Source: Cytophagales bacterium CG12_big_fil_rev_8_21_14_0_65_40_12 (GTDB taxonomy: Bacteria > Bacteroidota > Bacteroidia > Cytophagales > Cyclobacteriaceae). From it: DNA of 32,417 nt. The position numbers and the translations under genes were made by a program. The DNA lies in contig PCUU01000092.1 in NCBI GenBank assembly GCA_002786855.1, positions 1 through 32,417 on the forward strand, read 5' to 3'. The notes beneath the pieces are model-generated. The model had not been told where the DNA came from, searched no databases, and was given only the letters and a program-made list of their open reading frames with translations. Positions 1 to 7,759 of the stretch are shown here, one piece after another (the stretch's first letter is position 1; every line of letters begins with the position of its first letter).

Positions 1-122
1 AAGTAACCCTACTTAATTAATTAACTTTCTAAGACTAAACAATACTGATGAAGTTAAATACATTTCACTAAACTTTTGAAAGTGATAAACGTCAATCATT
101 CGCGACTTCTAAAACACCAAAC

Positions 123-575
123 ATGAAAAATATTTTTTTAGCAAGCACTACGAAAGAACTAGTCCAAAGAATTAACAAGCTAACACCAACCTCTAAACCA
201 TTATGGGGCAAAATGAACGTAGGCCAAATGTTGGCACATTGCAGCGTGACTTACGAAATGGCCTTTGAAAATAAGCATCCTAAGCCCAAAGGCTTGATGA
301 AATTCATTCTCAAAAACTTCGTCAAAGGAATGGTAGTAGGTGAAAAACCATATAAACGAAATTTAAGGACTGCTCCTGCATTTCTGATGACAACTGACAA
401 AAACTTTAATGATGAAAAATTGCGCCTCATCAATTACCTCAAAAAGACCCTCGATTTGGGAGAAAAGCACTTCGACCAGAAAGAATCTCTTTCATTCGGC
501 AAGTTAAGCACAACGGAATGGAACAACATGTTTTACAAACACTTAGACCATCACCTCACTCAGTTCGGGGTGTGA
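123..575 (+). CDS. DUF1569 / DinB-like protein
   Basis: A 150-residue soluble protein with no signal peptide or membrane segment. The N-terminal half carries the pattern typical of DUF1569 proteins, a branch of the DinB/YfiT-like four-helix bundle fold: 'LWGKMNVGQMLAHCSVTYEM' at about residues 27-46 with a histidine (H39) in the first helix, and a C-terminal 'YKHLDHHLTQFG' at about 138-149 with further histidines. In DinB-like proteins such histidines bind a divalent metal. The biological reaction of DUF1569 members is not established; thiol-dependent transferase or detoxification roles are inferred from the fold only. The gene stands alone, 96 bases upstream of the PepSY gene, which has its own promoter. 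Family assignment is fairly secure, function is not. Confidence 0.8.
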   Translation: MKNIFLASTTKELVQRINKLTPTSKPLWGKMNVGQMLAHCSVTYEMAFENKHPKPKGLMKFILKNFVKGMVVGEKPYKRNLRTAPAFLMTTDKNFNDEKLRLINYLKKTLDLGEKHFDQKESLSFGKLSTTEWNNMFYKHLDHHLTQFGV

Positions 576-609
576 TGTCTAAATTACTCGATTCTATTTT
601 CTAAAAAAG

Positions 610-640
610 TTTGCTCATTTGTCGCGCATATCTATATTTG
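610..640 (+). promoter_or_regulatory. Bacteroidota-type promoter for the PepSY gene
   Basis: TTTG at 610-613 is followed after 19 bases by TATATTTG at 633-640. This matches the Bacteroidota sigma-A consensus (-33 TTTG and -7 TAnnTTTG with about 19 bases between). Transcription would start near 646 and give a leader of about 25 bases before the ATG at 672. Confidence 0.65.
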
Positions 641-671
641 CAACTCTATTTATAATTAGTCTAAATAAATA

Positions 672-1229
672 ATGAATCAGAAAGTCCGAAATTTTAGTCG
701 TAACTGGCACCGAGATATTGCCTATGTATTTGTAGGTTTAATCATATCATTTTCTATCTCTGGGATAGCACTCAATCACAGACCCACTTTTAACTCGCGC
801 CAATACACTTACCAGACCGATCCACTTCAACTCAACCTTACTCAAAATCAAGACGAAATTACTGAGGACTACGTCAAAAGTTTGATTCCTGAAATCGGAG
901 TAGCCAATGAGTTCAGAACTTTCAGAATACAGAATGGAAAATTGAGGATCTTTTTAGAAGATGCCTTGGCAGAAGTTGATTTGAAAACAGGCGAAGGCGA
1001 AACACAGTTTTTTGGCAGAAGATTAGGCCTGGCAGAAATGGCCGATTTACACCAAACCACCAACCCCTATTGGGTGTGGTATTCCGATATCTTTGGCATT
1101 GCCATGATTTTTATTGCCTTAAGCGGAATGTTCATTTCTGGTGGCAAAACGAGTTTTAAAAGAAGAGGATGGTATTTGGCATTGGCTGGAATTGCCTTTC
1201 CGCTAGTTTTCCTTTTCCTTTTGGCCTAA
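672..1229 (+). CDS. PepSY-associated transmembrane protein
   Basis: A 185-residue inner membrane protein. There is one hydrophobic segment at about residues 15-34 and a pair near the C terminus (about 136-155 and 164-184). Between them lies an extracytoplasmic domain of about 95 residues that resembles the PepSY domain. The opening 'RNWHRDIAYVFVGLIISFSISG' and the pre-helix 'HQTTNPYWVWYSDIFGI' are typical of PepSY-associated TM proteins of Bacteroidota, often found near iron-siderophore uptake or redox proteins. The molecular role is unknown; regulation of peptidases or ferric reduction has been suggested for relatives. Its own promoter lies directly upstream and a strong hairpin terminator begins at the base after the stop codon, so it is probably monocistronic. 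Confidence 0.8.
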   Translation: MNQKVRNFSRNWHRDIAYVFVGLIISFSISGIALNHRPTFNSRQYTYQTDPLQLNLTQNQDEITEDYVKSLIPEIGVANEFRTFRIQNGKLRIFLEDALAEVDLKTGEGETQFFGRRLGLAEMADLHQTTNPYWVWYSDIFGIAMIFIALSGMFISGGKTSFKRRGWYLALAGIAFPLVFLFLLA

Positions 1230-1270
1230 CAAAAGAGGAGTGCCAATTTAGAATTGGCACTCCTCTTTTG
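1230..1270. terminator. Bidirectional terminator between convergent genes
   Basis: A perfect inverted repeat with 19-base arms (1230-1248 and 1252-1270) and a 3-base loop. The left arm starts with an A-run and the right arm ends in TTTT, so it can end transcription from both the PepSY gene and the convergent haloperoxidase gene that stops at 1294. Confidence 0.9.
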
Positions 1271-1293
1271 TATTCTCCTCAAATGCTGAATGA

Positions 1294-3501
1294 TTATCGC
1301 ACCACTACTTTAATGACTTTCTTCCAGTTATTCCCTCTCAAGTTCACCAGAAAAACTCCTTTCAATTTAGCCGTAGCTAAACTTACTTCATTTTGAGAAG
1401 CTTTGATTGTGGAGTTCAAAATTGAGGAACCATCAATTGAAGAAAAAGAAAGTTGAATCGCATAAGTCCTCTCGGGTAATTTTATGCTAAAATCCTCTCC
1501 ATTGACAACAGGATTTGGCCCAAAGCTTAATTCTGGAATATCGTCATCGTCAATCCCAGTGACAATTCCCTGAAAATAGCTTTCAGCAAATTCGAATACT
1601 TTCGGAGCTAACTGTTCTCCTATAATTCTACCTGGAATATCATCCGCAGGCGGATGAATTCCTCCCCAAATTCTAGACAAACTAGTTTGATCTGAGGCAT
1701 CGCGATAAGTAGCCCACTGCAAAGTCACATCCACACTCGGCCCCTCTTCAAAAACTAAAAACTCATTTTTTGGAGCAATAAACTCTCCTACACCTCCAGG
1801 GAAAAACTCACTGCCTGTCAATTCAGCCAAAATAACCGCTGCTGTTCTTGAAAAAGTAGAGTGACCTGAGATATAACCCGCAAAAGGAGGCGTAACAAAT
1901 GTCGGTCTTTGGTAAGGCCACCAATTATCGGCCAAAATCCAGCCTACACCCGCCTCGTCTATTTCTGGGTTCTGAATATAATCGGGTCCCCTCCAAGTGT
2001 AGAGTTTTATTTTTCCCACATGCTCGTTACTTGAGCCTGCCAGAGGATCCCCAGCTTCAACTAATTCTATCAATCCTTCTTTCAGAGTAATTCCTTGCTC
2101 TGCATTGTACGAAGGTAAGTTTGGATCACTTGATTGCCCTTTGGATGCCATTGCTCGGATGGCACTAATTGGGCGAATATAATCGTACCATCCCTTTATT
2201 CCCCAAGCAGTAATGGCGGCATCGTGCATTGCTCCACCCAAAAGAAAATAAGCCTTAATATCCCACTCTAAATCGTCAAGAATTTCGCCTTGGCCTTTGA
2301 ATTTTTTGACTAAAAGGGGATGGTCGTTAACATAGTTCAGTATTGTAAACCAGTGTCCAGGAGGAGTTTCGGACGCTGGCCCATCGGCCCAAAACTCCGC
2401 TAATACGCGGGTATAGTCACCGCGAGGCACAATATTTGGCGCGTAGGGCAAATTAGTAACTGGGTTCACGCTATGGCCTTGTCCGGGATCTCCCCCTTCG
2501 CGCTCATTATAGAATGCTCTATACTCTGCTAAGTTTGTTGGTAGACTTTCGATATTCCCACCACTCGCAGGCGATATGTCCCACATTACACCGTCAGAAG
2601 GATCTAAATGAGAACCCCAAATAGAAACCAATTCAAAATTCCAGCGATAATCATTTTCCTGCCCCTGAACAGATGACTCATCTTCAATATAAGGAGGGCT
2701 ACCAGGGTCTCTATACACATGGTAGGCATCTCCATCTCTCTCAAAATTGGATTTATCCCCATTTGTTAGCGAAAATGGCATAACATTTCCCCACTCCGCC
2801 CCCAGAAAATCGCGCGCGCCATCACTTACAACATTCCCACTTTGATCTATAAAAACAGATAAAGCTAGTGGCTGCCATCTATTAAAATCTGTAATAAGTG
2901 CGTTTCCTGAGGATGTTGGAGCCAAAGGATCATTAACAGGTTCATAATAGAAGTTCACGTAATCGAATTCTTCGTTAGCCCCATCCTGCAAACCATAGTT
3001 GATATAACATTGCGCAATGTAATTCCCCAAAGCTGCTGGCGAACCTGTGCTGTAATTAGTGCTGGTAATTGAAATATCATAGCCTAATTCCTGCATTTTA
3101 GCTTCTGCCATGGCACGAATTTCAACCCGATCAGGAGCAAATTCGAATCGATGCAGCAACATGCGGAATGCCGCATAGCTTATGGCCTGTTTGCGTTGAT
3201 CGGCCAATGGCACATTTGAGAAAGGAAGAAAATTATTGAGCTCGCAACCGAACCCATTTACTGAGTTTCCGGTCAAATAAGTAGCAGCTTGATCATCATA
3301 AATAGCCCAAGCGTCATACATAGCGGCAGAAATCTGGAATAAATTCCTAGCGTGAACAGTCGGCCTGGCCAGATCTCCACGAATGGCAGCTAGCAAAACA
3401 TCATTCCATTGACGTGCCACGGAATGGTTTTGTGCCATGAGCTTAATACTAATGACCGAAAAAATCAGTATCAAAGGCATCAGTAGGTAGGTTCTTTTCA
3501 T
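1294..3501 (-). CDS. T9SS-secreted vanadium-dependent haloperoxidase-like (PAP2 superfamily) protein
   Basis: A 735-residue exported protein. A signal peptide ends near 'LMAQ' (residue 24). The catalytic part carries the three signatures of vanadate-binding PAP2/haloperoxidase enzymes: K436 and R443 in 'KGWYDYIRP', the 'SGHSTF' motif at 545-550 (Ser, Gly and His ligands), and R610 plus H616 in 'SRIWGGIHPPADD'. In the family these residues bind vanadate (or phosphate in acid phosphatases) and the second histidine coordinates vanadium. Residues from about 655 ('SFGPNPVVNGEDF') to the end form a T9SS type A sorting domain, so the protein should be exported by Sec and then released or anchored at the cell surface by T9SS. 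Whether it oxidises bromide, chloride or iodide, or is a phosphatase, cannot be read from the sequence. It is a single-gene unit transcribed toward the PepSY gene. Confidence 0.88.
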   Translation of the reverse strand: MKRTYLLMPLILIFSVISIKLMAQNHSVARQWNDVLLAAIRGDLARPTVHARNLFQISAAMYDAWAIYDDQAATYLTGNSVNGFGCELNNFLPFSNVPLADQRKQAISYAAFRMLLHRFEFAPDRVEIRAMAEAKMQELGYDISITSTNYSTGSPAALGNYIAQCYINYGLQDGANEEFDYVNFYYEPVNDPLAPTSSGNALITDFNRWQPLALSVFIDQSGNVVSDGARDFLGAEWGNVMPFSLTNGDKSNFERDGDAYHVYRDPGSPPYIEDESSVQGQENDYRWNFELVSIWGSHLDPSDGVMWDISPASGGNIESLPTNLAEYRAFYNEREGGDPGQGHSVNPVTNLPYAPNIVPRGDYTRVLAEFWADGPASETPPGHWFTILNYVNDHPLLVKKFKGQGEILDDLEWDIKAYFLLGGAMHDAAITAWGIKGWYDYIRPISAIRAMASKGQSSDPNLPSYNAEQGITLKEGLIELVEAGDPLAGSSNEHVGKIKLYTWRGPDYIQNPEIDEAGVGWILADNWWPYQRPTFVTPPFAGYISGHSTFSRTAAVILAELTGSEFFPGGVGEFIAPKNEFLVFEEGPSVDVTLQWATYRDASDQTSLSRIWGGIHPPADDIPGRIIGEQLAPKVFEFAESYFQGIVTGIDDDDIPELSFGPNPVVNGEDFSIKLPERTYAIQLSFSSIDGSSILNSTIKASQNEVSLATAKLKGVFLVNLRGNNWKKVIKVVVR

Positions 3502-3646
3502 TTCCTCAAATTTGAAAGAAATTTAACCATAAATTTTTTAAATGAACTTTAGGCCTCTAACAAACCGCTATCGGGCGATTTCAGCTATTCTTAAACAGGT
3601 TTTTATCATGAATTGATTTTCATTAGCTTGAGCCCAAATTTAGGTT

Positions 3647-5242
3647 ATGAAAAAGTATCTTCTCATCCTTTCTCTTTGTGCAATTCACCTTACCTCCTTC
3701 TCACAAAAGCACCAAGACCGCTTTAATGCCATTGATGTTCAGCATTACCGATTCGAAATCCAATTGAATGATGAATCCAACAAAATCAATGGGCTAGCGC
3801 AAGTCATTATTCGCTTCAAGAAAGACCTGAATATCTTCGAATTGGACCTTATCAATCAAGATGGCGATGGTACAGGAATGAAAATCATAGCGCTAATGGA
3901 AGGAACTGCTAAAGTGCCATTTGAGCATATTGGCAACAAAATCAATATAAAAGCAAGTGCCAAAGCCAATGATCTCAAAACCTACACCATTGCCTATGAA
4001 GGCATTCCAAAAACAGGGTTGATAATTTCAAAAAATAAATTTGGTGACAGGACCTTCTTTGGCGATAACTACCCGGATCGTGGCCAACATTGGTTGCCCA
4101 TTGTTGATCACCCTTCCGATAAAGCGACTGTGGAGTGGGTAGTTACCGCACCAAGCCATTATCAAGTGGTGGGCAATGGCAAATTAGTTGAACTCACCAA
4201 TATTAATGATAAAACCACGCTTACGCACTGGAAAACTGATGTCGCCCTACCCACCAAAGTAATGGTAATTGGGGCAGCCCGTTTTGCCATTCAGCATGTA
4301 GCAGATGTTTACGGCACTACCGTTTCGAGTTGGATTTATCCTCAGGACAGAGAAAAAGGCTTTTATGATTACGCTCCTGCCGCGCCTATTTTGGATTGGT
4401 TCATCAACCATGTGGGCGATTATCCTTTTGCAAAACTAGCCAATGTGCAGTCCAAGACTCAGTTTGGAGGGATGGAAAATGCGGGTAATATCTTCTATTC
4501 CGAAAATTCTGTTACGGGCAACCGAACCATTGAAGGCCTTTTGGCCCATGAAATCGCCCACCAATGGTTTGGCAACTCAGCATCAGAAGGCAACTGGCAC
4601 CATGCTTGGCTGAGTGAGGGTTTTGCTACTTACTTCACCATTCTTTACACGGAACAAAAACATGGCAGAGCAAAGGCTTGGGAAACCGTTATAGCGAATC
4701 GGCAACAAGTCATTGAATTCAGCAAACAGAATAGAGTGCCAATTGTAAATACCGCAATTGAAAATTACATGCAAATCTTGAATGCCAATACCTACCAAAA
4801 AGGGGGCTGGGTTTTGCACATGCTGAGAAAAGAAGTGGGTGACGAAATATTTTGGGAAGCAATCCGCCAGTATTATGACAAATACAAACTCTCCAATGCA
4901 CTCACAGATGACTTAAAGGACGTATTCGAGCTAGTTTCAGGAAAGAACTTAGACACATTTTTTCAGCAATGGGTATACCAAGCTGGACAACCCCATATTG
5001 AGGCGACTTGGAGTTTTAAGAACGGGCAATTGGATTTAGAAATCCTTCAAAAACAGTCAGAAAACTTTGTTTTCGATTTAGAAGTAGAAATTGCCTACGC
5101 TGATGGTGCTACCGAAAGAAGAGTCGTAAAGGTGGAATCTAAAAAACAATCCTATAAACCTAAACTCAAAGCTACTCCAACAAAAATCACGCTTGATCCA
5201 GATGCTTGGTTGCTCTTCGAAGGTGGTTTGATTGAAAAATAG
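3647..5242 (+). CDS. Secreted M1 family metallopeptidase
   Basis: A 531-residue zinc aminopeptidase-like protein with a signal peptide (cleavage near 'TSFSQ', residue 20). It has the substrate-recognition motif 'GGMEN' at 274-278, the zinc-binding 'HEIAHQWFG' (H301, E302, H305), and the third ligand E324 in 'WLSEGFATYF'. A candidate transition-state tyrosine is Y383 in 'NTYQKGG'. The protein ends about 70 residues after the catalytic domain, so it lacks the long ERAP1-like or HEAT C-terminal domain of PepN. This compact form is common in Bacteroidota. The likely role is N-terminal trimming of peptides in the periplasm or outside the cell. It starts divergently from the haloperoxidase, with a 145-base gap that must contain both promoters; I could not place a clear -7 box there. 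Confidence 0.92.
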   Translation: MKKYLLILSLCAIHLTSFSQKHQDRFNAIDVQHYRFEIQLNDESNKINGLAQVIIRFKKDLNIFELDLINQDGDGTGMKIIALMEGTAKVPFEHIGNKINIKASAKANDLKTYTIAYEGIPKTGLIISKNKFGDRTFFGDNYPDRGQHWLPIVDHPSDKATVEWVVTAPSHYQVVGNGKLVELTNINDKTTLTHWKTDVALPTKVMVIGAARFAIQHVADVYGTTVSSWIYPQDREKGFYDYAPAAPILDWFINHVGDYPFAKLANVQSKTQFGGMENAGNIFYSENSVTGNRTIEGLLAHEIAHQWFGNSASEGNWHHAWLSEGFATYFTILYTEQKHGRAKAWETVIANRQQVIEFSKQNRVPIVNTAIENYMQILNANTYQKGGWVLHMLRKEVGDEIFWEAIRQYYDKYKLSNALTDDLKDVFELVSGKNLDTFFQQWVYQAGQPHIEATWSFKNGQLDLEILQKQSENFVFDLEVEIAYADGATERRVVKVESKKQSYKPKLKATPTKITLDPDAWLLFEGGLIEK

Positions 5243-5286
5243 GTTGAAGAAAACAAAAAGGATAAATTGCAGCTCAATTCAGCGCA

Positions 5287-5496
5287 ATGGAAGTAAAAGA
5301 CAGTAATGGCAATATTTTAGAAGATGGAGATTCTGTCCATGTCACTAAAGATTTGAAGGTGAAAGGAATGAATACCACTTTGAAACGAGGTAACTTGATC
5401 AAGGGAATTCGTTTAACGGGTAGCCCTGACGAGGTAGAATGCCGAGTGGGCAAAAGCCAGATCGTTTTAAAGACAATGTTTTTGAAAAAGGCCTAA
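5287..5496 (+). CDS. PhnA-domain (YjdM C-terminal type) protein
   Basis: A 69-residue protein that matches the C-terminal PhnA domain: 'VKDSNGNILEDGDSVHVTKD', then 'LKVKG', 'LKRGNLIKGIRLTG' and 'VECRVGKSQIVLKTMFLKK'. Full-length YjdM/PhnA proteins have an N-terminal zinc ribbon with CxxC pairs that is absent here; this short form is frequent in Bacteroidota. Despite the historic name (alkylphosphonate utilisation), a role in phosphonate breakdown is not shown for the family. Its stop codon (5494-5496) overlaps the stop of the convergent minus-strand gene (5493-5495), so no terminator fits between them. Confidence 0.85.
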   Translation: MEVKDSNGNILEDGDSVHVTKDLKVKGMNTTLKRGNLIKGIRLTGSPDEVECRVGKSQIVLKTMFLKKA

Positions 5497-5945
5497 ACCA
5501 CCTTTTCAATCTTGATTTTCTTCCCACCAAACTCAAAGCTTTGATTTTCGGTTTTCCCCAGCATTAACCTACCAACAGGTGATGCTGGCGAAATGGCAAA
5601 GAAAATCGCATTCTGTAATTCTATTTGGCCCAGAGAAATCGATATAAAATAATTGGCTGAGGTAGTAAACACCAAGCTACCAATGGCAATGGCCTCATTT
5701 TTTTTATTGGTGTCAATCTGATTCAAGGCCATTTCCATTTTTGAGACTTCACCAAGTTGCGTCAGGAGTTTCTCTGTTTCCAAGTGCATCATGGCCCTTC
5801 CGGTTTCGTACTTATCGCCAGCGCTACTTTTGGTTTCGTCATTGGCAGAGGCTTGGGCATTCGAAAGTGCCTCTTCAATTATTTTCCTTCTTTCTTCTAC
5901 AGCTTTTAAGCAAAACCCGTACAAAGCCGTTTTCAAATTGATCAT
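5493..5945 (-). CDS. GreA/GreB-like elongation factor family protein
   Basis: A 150-residue protein with two parts. The N-terminal 80 residues are predicted helical and charged ('VEERRKIIEEAL', then 'DETKSSAGDKYETGRAMMH', then 'KLLTQLGEVSKMEMALNQI') and resemble a shortened GreA-type coiled-coil hairpin. The C-terminal part ends with 'ISPASPVGRLMLGK' (118-131) and 'GGKKIKIEKV', the signature of the FKBP-like Gre C-terminal domain. Gre factors insert a coiled coil into the secondary channel of RNA polymerase to rescue backtracked complexes; whether this short variant does so is open. Such proteins are sometimes mislabelled 3-oxoacyl-ACP synthase in Bacteroidota databases, but nothing here supports that enzyme. 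It lies 160 bases downstream of the alanine dehydrogenase-like gene on the same strand. Confidence 0.72.
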   Translation of the reverse strand: MINLKTALYGFCLKAVEERRKIIEEALSNAQASANDETKSSAGDKYETGRAMMHLETEKLLTQLGEVSKMEMALNQIDTNKKNEAIAIGSLVFTTSANYFISISLGQIELQNAIFFAISPASPVGRLMLGKTENQSFEFGGKKIKIEKVV

Positions 5946-6105
5946 AGGTTAGATTGGGTTCAAAGCCAAAATTGGTAAATGTATTGATTTTATGCTTGCT
6001 GACTGGTTTGCCTTGACAAGCATCCGCAGAAGCCTTTAGGTATTTCTCCATTCAACTTATAGAAAGCTGTCTTCGTCTCAATAAAGAGCCAACTCGGAAA
6101 TACGA

Positions 6106-7332
6106 TTAAAACCTTGCGGCCAAAAGCAAGCTCAAATCCTTGAAGGCCAGATTAAATTTTTTCGCAATACTCAAATTGGTGGTGCTGCCTTTATAGGCAT
6201 AAACCCCTTTGTTGAACCAGCTATAATGGTACATCATTTCTTCAACCCCACCGACATCTGCAATTTTGAGTAATACTGGTGTAAGAATATTGCTCAAGGC
6301 AGTTGTTGCGGTGCGGGCAGCACGCGATGCAATATTGGGCACGCAATAATGGATTACATCATATTTAGTGAAAGTAGGTTTTGCATGTGAAGTGCATTCC
6401 GAAGTTTCGATACAGCCACCTTGGTCGATGGATACATCAATAATCACTGAACCTGGTTTCATGTTGGCAACCATCTCCTCTGTCACCACGCATCTTGCTC
6501 TTCCTTTTTCGGCCCTAAGTGCTCCAATTACAACGTCCGCAGACCGCAACGACTGGGCCAAGGTGGCAGAATCTATGGTAGAAGTAAAGGCCTGATTGGC
6601 CAGCTTATGCTTGATTCTTCTCAATTTATAAATTTCATTATCGAAAATCCTTACTTCGGCACCTAAGCCCAAAGCCGCCCGAGCAGAATACTCTGCCACG
6701 GTGCCAGCCCCAAGAATAATCACCCTTGTTGGCGGAACACCCGTAATACCGCCCAGAATCACCCCTTTGCCACCAGTAATAGTGCTCATCAACTCAGAGG
6801 CGATTGGAATAGCAAGGCTTCCTGCCAATTCGCTCATGGCGTTTACAATGGGTAAACCGCCAGCTTTATCCTCCAGCATTTCGAAACCAATGGCGTGGAT
6901 TTTTCTTTTGTTCAAAGCTTCGAAATAGTCTGCAGACTTGCTTCCAGTTTGAATAGCAGAAAAGAGGATGACGCCTGGCTTCATCAGCTGAATTTCTTCG
7001 GGAGTTGGCGGTTCTACTTTAACAATTAAGGCAGCTTCAAAAGCTTCCTTATTGGAGTAGACGATTTTAGCTCCCACTTCGCTGTACTCATTGTCGGTAA
7101 AAAATGCTTGTTTACCAGCGCCTTGCTCTACCAATACTTCATGGCCATTGTTTACTAAAATGCCTACTGCTGCTGGAGTAAGCGAAACCCTGTTTTCTTG
7201 AAAAGAAACCTCCTTTGGAATGGCAATGGTAAGCGACTTCCCTCCCGACTTTACCTTCATTAGTTTTTCTTGCGGGTAAAGGCTGCCTTCTAGTGCCAAT
7301 TCTGCAAAACCCGTTTTCTTGCCTTCAGTCAT
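6106..7332 (-). CDS. Alanine dehydrogenase-like NAD-dependent oxidoreductase
   Basis: A 408-residue member of the AlaDH/PNT family. The N-terminal catalytic domain has 'IAIPKEVSFQENRVSLTP' (37-54) and K105 ('VKVEPP'), equivalent to the pyruvate-binding lysine of AlaDH. The Rossmann domain has the nucleotide loop 'ILGAGTVAEYSARAA' (206-220), and 'DVSIDQGG' (299-306) holds the catalytic aspartate. The catalytic histidine of AlaDH (in 'LFxxLHLA') is replaced by glutamine (Q128 in 'LFSAIQTG'), and the family's 'PGAVPRTST' becomes 'ASRAARTAT'. It may therefore act on another substrate or no longer be a classical AlaDH. A 30-residue N-terminal extension precedes the usual start. The start overlaps the end of tsaE by 8 bases, so it is translated with the porX-tsaE unit. 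Confidence 0.8.
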   Translation of the reverse strand: MTEGKKTGFAELALEGSLYPQEKLMKVKSGGKSLTIAIPKEVSFQENRVSLTPAAVGILVNNGHEVLVEQGAGKQAFFTDNEYSEVGAKIVYSNKEAFEAALIVKVEPPTPEEIQLMKPGVILFSAIQTGSKSADYFEALNKRKIHAIGFEMLEDKAGGLPIVNAMSELAGSLAIPIASELMSTITGGKGVILGGITGVPPTRVIILGAGTVAEYSARAALGLGAEVRIFDNEIYKLRRIKHKLANQAFTSTIDSATLAQSLRSADVVIGALRAEKGRARCVVTEEMVANMKPGSVIIDVSIDQGGCIETSECTSHAKPTFTKYDVIHYCVPNIASRAARTATTALSNILTPVLLKIADVGGVEEMMYHYSWFNKGVYAYKGSTTNLSIAKKFNLAFKDLSLLLAARF

Positions 7333-7759
7333 GTTTCGTAAGTTTAATCATTCTCGATTCATCCCCTTCTACCTCAATTTCAATTTTAAGGTATTCATCT
7401 GGAATCAATTCACTAATATTTTCAGGCCACTCAATCAAACAGAGATTTCCCGAATAAAAATATTCCTCTACACCAATATTCAAAGCTTCTTCGGCTTGCG
7501 ATACCCGGTAAAAATCAAAATGGTATATGGTTGCTCCACTGTCAGTTTCATATTCATTTACCAGCGAAAAAGTAGGGCTTTGCACCAAGTCTATCACCCC
7601 TAGTTCGGCACACAATGCTTTTGAAAAAGTGGTTTTACCAGCCCCCATTCTGCCCATCAAAAGCCAGATTTTGTATTCCTTACCGAATTCAATCACTCGC
7701 CTTGACAAAGTGTTCAGGTCATCCAAGCCTGTTGACTTTAGCGTAAGCTCTGCCTCCAT
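7325..7759 (-). CDS. tsaE: tRNA t6A biosynthesis ATPase TsaE
   Basis: A 144-residue P-loop protein, the usual TsaE length. Motifs: Walker A 'GRMGAGKTT' (36-44), 'SPTF' (61-64), 'YHFDFYR' (79-85) and 'IEWPE' (109-113), all diagnostic of TsaE. With TsaB and TsaD it completes N6-threonylcarbamoyladenosine at position 37 of ANN-decoding tRNAs; TsaE hydrolyses ATP to reset the complex. The substrate-making partner Sua5/TsaC is encoded in this window at 20103-21062 in another operon. The ATG overlaps the porX stop as TAATG, and the 3' end overlaps the next gene by 8 bases, so all three are translationally coupled. Confidence 0.95.
   Translation of the reverse strand: MEAELTLKSTGLDDLNTLSRRVIEFGKEYKIWLLMGRMGAGKTTFSKALCAELGVIDLVQSPTFSLVNEYETDSGATIYHFDFYRVSQAEEALNIGVEEYFYSGNLCLIEWPENISELIPDEYLKIEIEVEGDESRMIKLTKHD

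Noticed and set aside
5875..6051. Minus-strand 58-codon open frame starting 'MEKYLKASADACQGKPVSKHK' in the gap before the GreA-like gene
   Set aside because: It overlaps the GreA-like gene by about 70 bases in another frame, resembles nothing I know, and a second frame through the same gap looks equally protein-like. Not enough to call a gene.
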